Source: Nanobdellota archaeon (GTDB lineage: Archaea; Nanobdellota; Nanobdellia; Woesearchaeales; WJIZ01). Taken from it: a DNA stretch of 34,236 nucleotides. The first letter of the stretch is position 1; each line of letters starts with the position of its first letter. The notes under the pieces are model-generated. The model saw only the letters and a list, made by a program, of their open reading frames with translations. It did no database searches and had not been told where the DNA came from. Made by a program: the position numbers and the translations under genes. The stretch spans positions 1 through 34,236 of the forward strand of contig JAGLMD010000022.1 in NCBI GenBank assembly GCA_023140175.1, written 5' to 3'. Below, one piece after another: positions 8,801-16,377 of this stretch.

Positions 8801-9756
8801 AGGACATATCTGATCTAAAAAATATTATTGATTCTTCAGCAGCGAAGCTTAAAATAGATAATAAATCATTTATATCGATGTACTCAAAAGATTATTTCCA
8901 GCTTAAGCAGACTGGATTAGAAAATTCCGAGATTAAGAAGCTCTTGAGCAGCTCATATAGCATCGACAAGCTGGATACATATTCTTCTTCCCTTGCAAAA
9001 TGGGCTAAGGCAAAAGCTACGACATTTACTTTAGAAGAAAAAACATATGTTCACCAGGATGACCTGCCTGTTTCGGAGATAAAACCAGAAGATATAACCT
9101 TAAAGGGTATCAATGGCCTGATTAGTACAGGCAGGTGGATAAGATATATGCAGGAAGAATTTAAGCACCAGAGAAACAGCCACCAAAAGAATTCAAAAGA
9201 GATAGCAAAACTTGAAAAGGATTATATCTCATACCTGATGAAAAGCGATGGCATTAATCCAAATGAAGAGTTCTATGACTTCAACCAGTTTATACAGGTT
9301 AATGATATAACAGAAACACTTATGGACAACAATATACACAACATAAACAGGATTACACTTAAAGATGAAAGGAAAAGGGAGGTTGACAGCCAGAATACAT
9401 ACTACACATCAAGAGAGGCAAAAGCAATACTTGGGATTAATTCAAAGAGAATTGCCAGAACTGGAATTCCCAATATAGGCGGACCGCAGTCAGGATTATA
9501 CAGGCTGGCTGACATAGCAGATTACATAAGAAAAACAAGCATACAGGACAAGCAGCATATAAAGAACATACGCATGGAACTGAAAAGTGATATAGACCTT
9601 ATCATGGCAAAAACGATGTTGTCACAGGGATATCATAATGAAGATATAAAGAAAATACTAAAGCTTCCTTCTGATATCTATAATGCCTCGAGAAAGAGAG
9701 TCGACGAAATGATAATAAAAAATTCAATGGATATTCTAAAACATTTATACCCATAA
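5818..9756 (+). CDS. Very large unknown protein with repeated HTH/MerR-like modules, 1312 aa
   Basis: I do not recognise the protein as a whole. It is soluble, highly charged and mostly helical, with an acidic N-terminus (residues 25-60). A recurrent pattern is visible: a helical segment, then a turn, then a Y-[HY]-x3-[IV] block resembling the end of winged or MerR-type HTH domains. Examples are RYYSKEQINEVK (137-148), GKYHELDKGQF (about 372-382), DYHALNNVYL (about 452-461), EYKYHESNISRL (about 886-897), GKYHAQDISDL (about 990-1000) and GLYRLADIADYI (about 1226-1237). The last follows TYYTSREAKAILGI, a good MerR-like helix-turn-helix near residue 1195. LEEFL/LDEFLAK-type segments precede several modules. 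No ATPase, nuclease or membrane motif is seen. It has its own promoter and no operon partner. A large multivalent DNA-binding or scaffold protein is my inference. Confidence 0.75.
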   Translation: MTSKNKNNRKKEPRSVDLDISNLPLSSVEKLVELGDLEEETGEESDAEHEETISEFLDLDNLKNELLGDGIEEFYIIKEESIENLAKKVIPEKDVVNELTGIEDIDYRGFKAELPRMGISGFNLISIPNQGSGKEKRYYSKEQINEVKGSFRKDDLKKAALGHLIKAEAKAHSKITAKGKTIEEVINHLSLPLDESSRERIGEYNANGALHLEELGISKIIASERRGIKEEDIRSLYLEHYGLDFPGLNNELKSKYGHVIKLDKDGQSMRLRLTEEKVRELSGKDGKDSVSVYRYKRKEFILGGIKLRASDKKIKAFMDSLITAESFASQIFPEHREYFTNLHDLDLEEFLKKEAGIYQAEKGLELLPAIKGKYHELDKGQFIGLMGKDRHDIIQKGLKLRIALASYEKKDSENFTIGAIAKLFSTSSEKMMSLDIAEDMGLIKQISESGQDYHALNNVYLMHLKGRQSSIDGKVEFNDSNIRDWRIRPEVMSEFTSKKFENSVLDVKKANEELKRQYEIDGIDRNKRRYIPEIFMPFRIGKKLVNTAQHNREIKKILEKKDIRKRIEWAENISYYQEDPGERYVKLEKVKDELGLNDKDWEKVKKSIRTIVPGVEEIKRIESTLKNKNMKKPTKDPEVFYKKYYRHIASYDNEYITKARFDRIRDNLVSRDNLSKKLTGIDADYPLLQKEMEIRGYSLEGLLHTVSISEKNEDSAMQKEERTGFYIRSNIELVKKNLEKSSDYRKIQIGLALRNAWNEAEEEISRIKYSSPEQAADVLGSKNIGILIEKELLKKKDISIAPILKKIIEQKYSIRMKEEEIREFYQEDGRYEFKLVKAITNLDEFLAKTVPISAVRTKLGSNWLGDIFYTHFLEQNNPVVLHIENEYKYHESNISRLQNIKLPRSMLRKAVANELKIEGAPKRDYTIFSDLPREITIEHIKSIEDSVEMFKSGCLSQKQILQKIGTTINSLVINKLMQEVLPGSTTFLNGKYHAQDISDLKNIIDSSAAKLKIDNKSFISMYSKDYFQLKQTGLENSEIKKLLSSSYSIDKLDTYSSSLAKWAKAKATTFTLEEKTYVHQDDLPVSEIKPEDITLKGINGLISTGRWIRYMQEEFKHQRNSHQKNSKEIAKLEKDYISYLMKSDGINPNEEFYDFNQFIQVNDITETLMDNNIHNINRITLKDERKREVDSQNTYYTSREAKAILGINSKRIARTGIPNIGGPQSGLYRLADIADYIRKTSIQDKQHIKNIRMELKSDIDLIMAKTMLSQGYHNEDIKKILKLPSDIYNASRKRVDEMIIKNSMDILKHLYP

Positions 9757-9805
9757 TTAAGAAAGATAAAAAATATTCCATTCTATATTATATCTAGACA
9801 TTACA

Positions 9806-9813
9806 TTTAAATA
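9806..9813 (+). promoter_or_regulatory. TATA box of the m5C methyltransferase gene
   Basis: TTTAAATA begins 30 nt before the ATG at 9836, consistent with a leaderless message. Confidence 0.55.
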
Positions 9814-9835
9814 ATATTCTTCAATCTTCTCCTTC

Positions 9836-10798
9836 ATGCTTAATCCAATCCCTAACACAGAAGAAATAGAGATAAAACAAGGCTTCGAAGAACGCTATTC
9901 TAAATTAACAGACTGGGATGAATTCAAGAAATACTCACTATCCTTTCTAAGAAGAAGTATAAGAGTCAACACATTAAAGATGGCTGTAGAAGAATTGAAA
10001 GAAAGGATGCAAAAAGATTGGTCATTGACACAAATCCCCTGGTGCAAGCAAGGCTTCTGGATTGACCACAAAGGAAAAGGAGAAGATTATAGGAGAGACA
10101 TAGGCAACACAATAGAGCACCAGCTAGGATATATCTACATCCAGGAAGCTGCATCTATGATCCCCCCATTAGTCCTTGACCCGAAACCAGGAGAAATCAT
10201 CCTGGATATGTGCGCAGCTCCAGGCTCAAAATCCACTCAAATATCACAATATATGCAGAACAAAGGAATCCTTATAGCAAACGACTTCCTCGGAAAAAGA
10301 TTAGCTCCGTTAGGAATAAATATCCAAAGAACATCTGCATTAAACACATTGATAACATTGATGAAAGGAGACTGGTTTGCAAAATCAGGGATAAAATTTG
10401 ACAAAGTCCTTGTAGATGCTCCCTGCTCAGGCACAGGAACAATAAGGAAAAGCCTGAAAACACTGAGGATATGGAATCCTAACATGGTAAAGAAAATCGC
10501 AAATGAACAGAAAAGACTTATCGAGACTGGCTTTAATATACTAAAAGAAAACGGCATTTTAGTCTATTCAACCTGCTCATTAGAGCCAGAAGAAGATGAA
10601 GCAATAATAGATTTCCTTATTAAAAAATATGATAACGCAAGAATAGAAGAGATAAATTTAGAAGGATTGAAAAAAGGCAGCATAATAACTGAATTTGAAG
10701 GAAACAGATACTCTGAAGAGATAAAAAAATGCCTAAGGATCTGGCCGCAGGATAATGACACCGAGGGCTTCTTCGTAGCTAAAATAAAGAAATTATAA
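9836..10798 (+). CDS. NOL1/NOP2/Sun-family RNA (cytosine-C5) methyltransferase
   Basis: This enzyme methylates C5 of cytosine in tRNA or rRNA with S-adenosylmethionine. The SAM-binding motif DMCAAPGSKS, motif IV VDAPCSGTGT (Cys197) and motif VI YSTCSLEPEEDE (nucleophilic Cys247) are all intact, which is the two-cysteine arrangement of Rsm/NSUN enzymes. The 320-residue length matches archaeal tRNA m5C methyltransferases that lack extra RNA-binding domains. The start follows a TATA box by 30 nt. The target base cannot be told from sequence; tRNA is the usual substrate of short archaeal members. Confidence 0.92.
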   Translation: MLNPIPNTEEIEIKQGFEERYSKLTDWDEFKKYSLSFLRRSIRVNTLKMAVEELKERMQKDWSLTQIPWCKQGFWIDHKGKGEDYRRDIGNTIEHQLGYIYIQEAASMIPPLVLDPKPGEIILDMCAAPGSKSTQISQYMQNKGILIANDFLGKRLAPLGINIQRTSALNTLITLMKGDWFAKSGIKFDKVLVDAPCSGTGTIRKSLKTLRIWNPNMVKKIANEQKRLIETGFNILKENGILVYSTCSLEPEEDEAIIDFLIKKYDNARIEEINLEGLKKGSIITEFEGNRYSEEIKKCLRIWPQDNDTEGFFVAKIKKL

Positions 10799-10823
10799 AA
10801 AAGATATCAGATTAATAACAAAA

Positions 10824-11288
10824 ATGCATAAATACAATTTAATCTCAATCTTAGTCCCTGTTTTTTCTGTACTTATAATGGTCTCAGCTGTAATCTTTCT
10901 CAAGCCCGATGTTACAGGCCTTGTCATCCATGAGCCTGGAGCCATACCTCAAAATGTCAACGCAGATGTCACACTAAAAACAAAATCAAACGAAGTCATA
11001 CCGCCAAATGCAATAATAGAAGTTCAGCTAGATGAAAACAAGGCAGGAATGTATATAAAAGAATTCATAGAAAAGACAGGAAAAGATTATAAGATAGAAA
11101 CAGGCGCATTAGAAGAATTCGGTTTCTACGGCCCTGGGTACACCGGAGATTATATATATAGCATGGAATTATCAGAATTTGATATTGACAGGGAAATTGG
11201 TGTAGGAGAGCATATATTCACAACAAGGATAATCTATCGCAACCAGATATTATACGAAAAAGAAAACAGGATTATGATAGCAGAATAA
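10824..11288 (+). CDS. Membrane-anchored exported protein with TG-V motif, unknown function
   Basis: The 154-residue protein has an N-terminal hydrophobic segment (about residues 7-26, ISILVPVFSVLIMVSAVIFL) followed by KPDVTGLVIHEPG. A transmembrane helix followed by a TG-[LNYF]-V stretch is common in surface proteins of Woesearchaeota and relatives, which is why I take it as exported and anchored. The rest is predicted beta-rich (DVTLKTKSNEVIPPNAIIEV) with a short aromatic, Gly-rich segment (FYGPGYTGDYIY). No Cys or enzyme motif is present. It lies between the RNA methyltransferase and thioredoxin on the same strand with short gaps. Confidence 0.65.
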   Translation: MHKYNLISILVPVFSVLIMVSAVIFLKPDVTGLVIHEPGAIPQNVNADVTLKTKSNEVIPPNAIIEVQLDENKAGMYIKEFIEKTGKDYKIETGALEEFGFYGPGYTGDYIYSMELSEFDIDREIGVGEHIFTTRIIYRNQILYEKENRIMIAE

Positions 11289-11313
11289 AAGAATAAAAAC
11301 AAGGTGATAAAAA

Positions 11314-11637
11314 ATGTTAGAACTAACAAAAAATAATTTTGACAAAGAAGTATTAAAATCAGACATCCCTATAATAATCGATTTCGGAGCAAGTTGGTGC
11401 GGCCCTTGCCAGATGATGGGCCCAGTTTTTGAAAAACTAAGCAAAGAATATGAAGGAAAGCTAAAATTTGCAAAAGCAAGTACAGAAGAACAGCCTGATT
11501 TAGCTAATAAGTACGAAATAAGAAGCATCCCTTGTCTAATTGTTCTCAACAAAGGAAAAGAAGTAGAAAGATTGATAGGTTTTAAAGCAGAAAATGAGTT
11601 GAAAACAGACATCAATAACGCATTAAAGAATCTCTAA
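11314..11637 (+). CDS. trxA: Thioredoxin
   Basis: This is a 107-residue classical thioredoxin with active site ASWCGPCQMMGP (Cys29, Cys32), the cis-proline region RSIPCLIVLNKGK and a C-terminal amphipathic helix. An extra Cys sits directly after the cis-Pro (IPC), a position usually held by Thr or Ser. It acts as a cytoplasmic dithiol reductant. An AAGGTGA ribosome binding site precedes the ATG. No thioredoxin reductase lies nearby; the FNR-like protein at 29357 is a different family. The stop codon overlaps the stop of the convergent gene by 3 nt. Confidence 0.95.
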   Translation: MLELTKNNFDKEVLKSDIPIIIDFGASWCGPCQMMGPVFEKLSKEYEGKLKFAKASTEEQPDLANKYEIRSIPCLIVLNKGKEVERLIGFKAENELKTDINNALKNL

Positions 11638-12182
11638 GCAGAAATCTTTCTTTTAGCAGCATGCGCTCCAAAAGCAACTATTCCCCCTAAGATTGCAGTA
11701 TAAATCTGGAACATACCCATAGTTGTAAGGAACAGGACAGGCAGGACACTTAATTTTACTAAGACAAACGCAGCTATAAAAAGGAATGCTGCCTTTAATA
11801 AAGAGCCCAATAATAATGCAGCCCATTTATTCATCCCCTTATTAAGATTAAACTCCTTGAAAGCATAAACCAGGATTGCATTCCCAACCCATATAAACGG
11901 AATCATGTAAACCAAAAATATTGTATAAGGCCCAAAAATCAATCCCCTTGACAAAACCCCCAGGCTTGGAAGTAAGATAACAGGCAATAATTTATATCCC
12001 CTCACATTCAATGCTGCCATAATCAATGCTGCATTTACCAAAACTCCGACAATAATCTGCGGATGGCCCACAAAGAACGGAATAAAGAACGCCGCAGCTG
12101 AATAAACAACCATTTCTACATTCTCCTGCAGAAAACTGATAGCATATTCCTGCTTTTTCCAGAAACTATATGCATAACCCAT
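11634..12182 (-). CDS. Six-helix membrane protein next to the hydrogenase operon
   Basis: The 182-residue protein is almost entirely hydrophobic with about six membrane helices. Conserved-looking loops are FLQENVEMVVYSAAAFF, NVRGYKLLPVILLPSLGVLSRG, GPYTIFLVYMIPF and FLTTMGMFQIYTAILGG. I recall similar small membrane proteins in DPANN and candidate-phylum genomes, some carrying the label 'iron hydrogenase', but no iron or cluster ligand is visible here. It diverges from the hydrogenase operon and shares the intergenic promoter region with it (the gap is 107 nt). A transport or membrane-tethering role linked to the hydrogenase is only inferred. Confidence 0.6.
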   Translation of the reverse strand: MGYAYSFWKKQEYAISFLQENVEMVVYSAAAFFIPFFVGHPQIIVGVLVNAALIMAALNVRGYKLLPVILLPSLGVLSRGLIFGPYTIFLVYMIPFIWVGNAILVYAFKEFNLNKGMNKWAALLLGSLLKAAFLFIAAFVLVKLSVLPVLFLTTMGMFQIYTAILGGIVAFGAHAAKRKISA

Positions 12183-12258
12183 ACTGATTTAAAGCGAATG
12201 AAACATTTAAAAACTTTTTGCTTTGACATTCTAACGCTAATAACACAACCCCGAAACT

Positions 12259-12266
12259 TTTATATA
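12259..12266 (+). promoter_or_regulatory. TATA box of the hydrogenase operon
   Basis: TTTATATA begins 31 nt before the ATG at 12290, predicting a leaderless first cistron for the three-gene hydrogenase operon. Confidence 0.6.
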
Positions 12267-12289
12267 TAGTCTATATTTTATCAGATTAG

Positions 12290-12730
12290 ATGAATACAAA
12301 AAATAAGATTGGTGATATGCCTGCTTCTAGCCTCTTACTTCCAAGACTTACCAAAATCCAGAAAGAAGAAGGTTATCTCTCCGAAGAGAGGCTAAAGGAA
12401 CTAGCTAAAGAGATAAGCATACCAATAACAAGAATCTATGAAGTAGCCACATTTTACTCATTTATCACTATTGATAAAAAAGGGAAGTATGTGATAAGAG
12501 TATGTGCAAGCCCATCATGCCATATCAATGGCTCTGATGATATTCTTGAGATATTTGAAAGATTACTAGAGATAAAAGTTGGTGGAACAACTAAAGATAA
12601 TAAATTCACATTAGAAAAGACATCATGCATCGGCTGCTGCGATGAAGCACCTGCAGCGTTGATCAATGATGAAGCATACACAAAACTAAATGATGAAAAG
12701 ATCAGGGAAATACTGGCAAAATGCAAATAA
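12290..12730 (+). CDS. NuoE-like [2Fe-2S] subunit of an [FeFe]-hydrogenase complex (HydC/HndA type)
   Basis: This is a thioredoxin-fold [2Fe-2S] electron carrier subunit of 146 residues. The four ligands are C72 and C77 (CASPSCHING) and C113 and C117 (TSCIGCCDEAP), the NuoE C-X4-C and C-X3-C arrangement. The N-terminal helical bundle (LPRLTKIQKEEGYLSEE, ITRIYEVATFYSF) is also typical. It is first in the operon, and its last codons overlap the NuoF-like gene by 10 nt, which implies coupled translation and fixed stoichiometry. In trimeric NAD-linked hydrogenases this subunit sits next to the flavin subunit. The neighbouring HydA supports that reading over respiratory complex I. Confidence 0.93.
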   Translation: MNTKNKIGDMPASSLLLPRLTKIQKEEGYLSEERLKELAKEISIPITRIYEVATFYSFITIDKKGKYVIRVCASPSCHINGSDDILEIFERLLEIKVGGTTKDNKFTLEKTSCIGCCDEAPAALINDEAYTKLNDEKIREILAKCK

Positions 12731-13824
12731 CCCAGAAAACAGAATTCAAAGCTTTTGAAAAAGCAGTATCCATGAAGCCTGAAGAAGTTATCAGGATAGT
12801 TAAGGATTCGGGCCTGAAAGGGAGAGGGGGTGCTAATTTCCCCGCAGCATTGAAATGGCAGGCTGCAAGAAATTCACACAATCCGATGAAGATAGTCATA
12901 TGCAACGCTGATGAAGGTGAACCCGGGACATTCAAAGACAAATTCATCATAAAGAATAATCCCGGCGCATTGATAGAAGGTATTGCAATAGCATCATATG
13001 CTGTGGGTGCTAACCTTGCATACATCTATCTAAGGGGAGAATATGAATACTTAAGAAAGAGCCTGGAAGAAGTTATAAAAAAATATTCTGATCGACTATC
13101 AAAGATAGATCTTAAGATAGAGATAGTGATGGGTGCCGGAGCATATATCTGCGGAGACGAAACAGCGATAATGAATTCTATCCAGGAGCTCAGAGGTGAG
13201 CCTTGCGCAAAACCTCCTTATCCGGTCGAGAAAGGATTATGTGATTTCCCTACATCTATCAACAATGTTGAAACACTGGCAAACGTTCCCCTTATAATCA
13301 ATGGAAACTGGAAGGATATGAGATTATTCTCCCTATCAGGAGATGTAGAAAATCCGGGTATCTATGAACTGCCGTTAGGGATAACAGGAAAGGAACTGAT
13401 CGGGAAAGCCGGTCCAAAAAAAGATATAAAAGCATTATTCTTTGGCTGCGCTGGAGGCTGCGTTCCCTACAGCCCGGATATGATCCTCGATACAGATAAT
13501 ATGAAACAGATGGGTGCAATGCTTGGATCATGTACAGTCATCGCCATTAACTCAGACAAGAGTATTCCAAAGATATGCAAAAACATTGCAGAGTTCTTTG
13601 TCCATGAAAGCTGCGGCAAATGCACTCCCTGCAGAGAAGGTAATTTTAGGGTATTGCAGATATTAAATAAGATCATATCCAAAACTGCCACTAAAAAAGA
13701 TATGGAATGCCTGGAAGACCTTGCTAATTTCATCAATAAAACATCCCTTTGCGGCCTTGGCCAGGCTTCAAATATACACATTAAGACAGCACTCCAATAT
13801 TTTAAACAGGAGTTTACACAATGA
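12721..13824 (+). CDS. Shortened NuoF/HydB-like NAD(P)H- and FMN-binding [4Fe-4S] subunit
   Basis: The 367-residue protein carries the NuoF core: GLKGRGGANFPAALKW and CNADEGEPGTFKDKF for FMN/NADH, GAGAYICGDETAIMNSIQ, and the [4Fe-4S] ligands C298, C301, C304 (ESCGKCTPCREG) and C344 (SLCGLGQ). It begins directly at the flavin domain. The N-terminal thioredoxin-like [2Fe-2S] domain and the C-terminal ferredoxin domain present in many HydB/HndC proteins of about 600 residues are absent. It would oxidise or reduce NAD(P)(H) and pass electrons to HydA. The loss of extra clusters makes classical electron bifurcation with ferredoxin uncertain. It overlaps both neighbours (10 nt and 4 nt). Confidence 0.93.
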   Translation: MQITQKTEFKAFEKAVSMKPEEVIRIVKDSGLKGRGGANFPAALKWQAARNSHNPMKIVICNADEGEPGTFKDKFIIKNNPGALIEGIAIASYAVGANLAYIYLRGEYEYLRKSLEEVIKKYSDRLSKIDLKIEIVMGAGAYICGDETAIMNSIQELRGEPCAKPPYPVEKGLCDFPTSINNVETLANVPLIINGNWKDMRLFSLSGDVENPGIYELPLGITGKELIGKAGPKKDIKALFFGCAGGCVPYSPDMILDTDNMKQMGAMLGSCTVIAINSDKSIPKICKNIAEFFVHESCGKCTPCREGNFRVLQILNKIISKTATKKDMECLEDLANFINKTSLCGLGQASNIHIKTALQYFKQEFTQ

Positions 13825-15518
13825 TAAATATAGCAATTAACGGAATACAGATGCAGGTAGAAGAAGGAAAGACAATTTTAGAGACATGCCTAAAACATAA
13901 TATAGATGTTCCGTATCTTTGTTGGCACCCAGACCTGGCTGCCCAGGCAAGATGCAGGATCTGCATTGTTGAAGCCAATGGAAAAATGATCACATCCTGC
14001 AATACAAAAGTGCAGGAAGACATGAATATAGTGACAGAAAATGAAGAGATAATCAAAGCAAGAAAACTCAATCTTGAATTACTGATCGCCAATCATGATA
14101 TAATCAATGAAAATAATGAAGTTGCTGAACTTGCAAAAAAACTTGGAATAACTGAAAGCAGGTTTGATAAGCTGCATGACAAATCAGTTGATTCGACAAG
14201 TGCTGCTATTTATCGTGATAATAATAAGTGCATCCTATGCGGCAGATGTGTCCAGAAATGCCAGGAGATACAGTCGGTCTATGCTCTTGGATTCGCAAAC
14301 AGGGGGCATTACACAGAAGTAACCTCCTGGTTTGATCATGGGTTAGGAGAAGTTGCTTGTACCCAGTGCGGCCAGTGCAGCAATATATGCCCATCAGGGG
14401 CAATAACTGAAGTAGGCAGCATAAAAGAAGTGATGGATGCTGTCAAAGATCCTGACAAGGTTGTCATTGTACAGACTGCGCCGTCTATAAGGGGCACGCT
14501 GGGCGAGACACAGGGAATGCCTCCCGGAAGTTTAGTCACAGGAAAGATGGTATCTGCGCTAAGAAGAATCGGCTTTGACAAGGTACTCGACACAGACTTC
14601 ACAGCTGATCTTACTATCGTAGAAGAAGGGACTGAATTGATACATAGAATAAAGAACAAAGGGATTCTGCCTATGATCACTTCATGCAGCCCTGGCTGGA
14701 TTAAGTTCATCGAGCACTTCTTTCCAGAATTGCTGCCCAACCTAAGTACTTGTAAATCACCTCAGCAGATGTTCGGCACACTAGCAAAAACATACTACGC
14801 TGAAAAAAATAATATGGATCCTTCAAAGATAATCTCAGTCAGCATAATGCCCTGCACTGCTAAAAAGTTTGAATGTGCCAGACCGGAGATGGATGATTCA
14901 GGATTCAGGGATGTTGACTATGTCCTCACAACAAGAGAAACAGGAAAGATAATCAGCGCTGAAGGAATTGACTTTAAGAATCTGCCTGATGAATCCTTTG
15001 ACCCCATCATGGGCTCTTCTTCAGGAGCAGCAGCTATCTTCGGAGCAACTGGCGGAGTTATGGAAGCTGCATTAAGGACAGCTGCAGATATCCTTGAAGG
15101 GAAAGACCTGGAAAAATTTGAATACACCGCTGTAAGGGGCCAGGAAGGGATCAAAGAAGCTGCTGTAGAAGTTGCGGGCATGAAAATTAATGTTGCCATT
15201 GCCCATGGGCTTGAAAATGCAAGAAGATTGATGGAAACTGTCAAAGAAAATCCATCAAAATACCATTTTATCGAGATCATGGCCTGCGTAGGTGGATGCG
15301 TAGGGGGAGGGGGCCAGCCCATGCCCACTAATAGCGAAGTCATCAGGAAAAGATCAGGGGCGCTCTATAACCAGGATAAAAACCTGGAATTGAGAAAATC
15401 GCATAAGAACCCTGAGATAATCCAGTTATATAAAGATTTTTTAGGAGAAGCTGGAGGGCATAAAGCACACGAGTTATTGCATACAAAGTATACTAAAAGA
15501 AATGTGTTTGGAGATTAA
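13821..15518 (+). CDS. hydA: [FeFe]-hydrogenase catalytic subunit, group A, lacking the His-Cys3 cluster
   Basis: This subunit catalyses H2 evolution or uptake at the H-cluster, whose four ligands are intact: C289 (TSCSPGW), C345 (MPCTAKKFE), and C489 and C493 (MACVGGCVGGGGQP). The N-terminal [2Fe-2S] domain has C34, C45, C48 and C60. Two [4Fe-4S] motifs follow (KCILCGRCVQKC and CTQCGQCSNICPSG). Between them, the segment that normally ligates a [4Fe-4S] cluster through H-X3-C-X2-C-X5-C keeps its length and H92, but the three Cys positions are N96, N99 and A105. The 565-residue length matches M3-type enzymes. It overlaps the NuoF-like stop by 4 nt. Its maturases (HydE, HydF, HydG) are not in the window. 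Confidence 0.97.
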   Translation: MINIAINGIQMQVEEGKTILETCLKHNIDVPYLCWHPDLAAQARCRICIVEANGKMITSCNTKVQEDMNIVTENEEIIKARKLNLELLIANHDIINENNEVAELAKKLGITESRFDKLHDKSVDSTSAAIYRDNNKCILCGRCVQKCQEIQSVYALGFANRGHYTEVTSWFDHGLGEVACTQCGQCSNICPSGAITEVGSIKEVMDAVKDPDKVVIVQTAPSIRGTLGETQGMPPGSLVTGKMVSALRRIGFDKVLDTDFTADLTIVEEGTELIHRIKNKGILPMITSCSPGWIKFIEHFFPELLPNLSTCKSPQQMFGTLAKTYYAEKNNMDPSKIISVSIMPCTAKKFECARPEMDDSGFRDVDYVLTTRETGKIISAEGIDFKNLPDESFDPIMGSSSGAAAIFGATGGVMEAALRTAADILEGKDLEKFEYTAVRGQEGIKEAAVEVAGMKINVAIAHGLENARRLMETVKENPSKYHFIEIMACVGGCVGGGGQPMPTNSEVIRKRSGALYNQDKNLELRKSHKNPEIIQLYKDFLGEAGGHKAHELLHTKYTKRNVFGD

Positions 15519-15653
15519 TAAAAACACCTGAATTACTAAAAGGGATCGGATGATGTGCATGGATTATAGAAAAACTAATTCTTTCTTTCAAAAGTTTTTA
15601 ATACCTATATGATTCCCAACAGCAGTTGTAAAGCTAAAGGGAGGAAGATAAAT

Positions 15654-16199
15654 ATGTCAAAAACTGAAGAAAACCTAAAAGCTGCATTTGCCGGTGAATC
15701 TCAAGCCAGAAACAAATACACTTATTTTGCTAAAGTAGCTTATAAAGAAGGCTATAATTATATTGGCAAAATATTTGAAGAGACAGCTGATAACGAAAAA
15801 CAGCATGCTAAAGATGAATTTAAATTATTAAAAGGCATAGGAGACACAAAAGCAAACCTTAAAGCAGCCATGGATGGCGAACATTACGAGACAACAGAAA
15901 TGTATCCTGCATTTGCAAAAGATGCCCAGGAAGAAGGCAACATAGAAGCCGCTGACCTTTTCAAGCAGATTGCCAAAGTAGAGGCTGAACATGAAGCAAG
16001 ATATAAGAAACTCCTGGAGATAGTCGAAAAAGGCACTGTTTTCAAAAGAGAAAAGCCGATAAGATGGAAATGCTCTAAATGCGGCTATATCCATGAAGGC
16101 ACATCCCCGCCAGAGAAATGCCCATCATGCAGGCATCCAAAAGAATACTATGAGCCTGAATGCTTATGTTTTGGCGAAAATTGTGAGAAATGTAATTGA
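15654..16199 (+). CDS. rbr: Rubrerythrin
   Basis: This peroxide-reducing non-haem diiron protein has 181 residues. The ferritin-like four-helix domain contributes the Glu/His ligands in AFAGESQARNKY, EETADNEKQHAKDE, DGEHYETTEMYP and KVEAEHEARY. The C-terminal rubredoxin domain holds CSKCGYIH and CPSCRHP. I chose the ATG at 15654 because it follows a GGGAGGA ribosome binding site; an in-frame ATG 45 nt upstream adds a non-homologous leader. An unusual Cys-rich tail (ECLCFGENCEKCN) extends past the rubredoxin domain. Its place after the hydrogenase operon fits protection of an oxygen-sensitive enzyme. Confidence 0.95.
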   Translation: MSKTEENLKAAFAGESQARNKYTYFAKVAYKEGYNYIGKIFEETADNEKQHAKDEFKLLKGIGDTKANLKAAMDGEHYETTEMYPAFAKDAQEEGNIEAADLFKQIAKVEAEHEARYKKLLEIVEKGTVFKREKPIRWKCSKCGYIHEGTSPPEKCPSCRHPKEYYEPECLCFGENCEKCN

Positions 16200-16338
16200 T
16201 GAACGAGATTTTGCTTCACTTGAAACTAATCCAGTTTTTTCTATGAAAGAATTAGAAGAATTAAATGGTTGGACTGATGATTTAATCAATTATGTAAGAG
16301 ATTATGTAAATTTAAATGTATTTGCAGGGGTAGCTTAA
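16183..16338 (+). pseudogene. C-terminal gene fragment, possibly from restriction-modification debris
   Basis: Immediately at the end of rubrerythrin, in a different frame, the sequence reads IDERDFASLETNPVFSMKEL and continues ELNGWTDDLINYVRDYVNLN to a stop. It looks like the tail of a larger protein with its beginning replaced by the rubrerythrin gene. I cannot name the family with certainty; its position next to BRO and hsdM debris suggests the same former locus. No promoter or ribosome binding site fits an independent start. Confidence 0.4.
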
Positions 16339-16377
16339 TTATGGCGAATTTGCCGCAATTAAATTAATGGTACTAAT

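Noticed and set aside
12290-13824. NuoE/NuoF-like genes as part of respiratory complex I
   Set aside because: No other complex I subunits are present, and the genes overlap hydA, so a soluble hydrogenase complex fits better.
14336-15343. Long minus-strand frames inside hydA
   Set aside because: They are antisense to a conserved enzyme and carry no family pattern or promoter.
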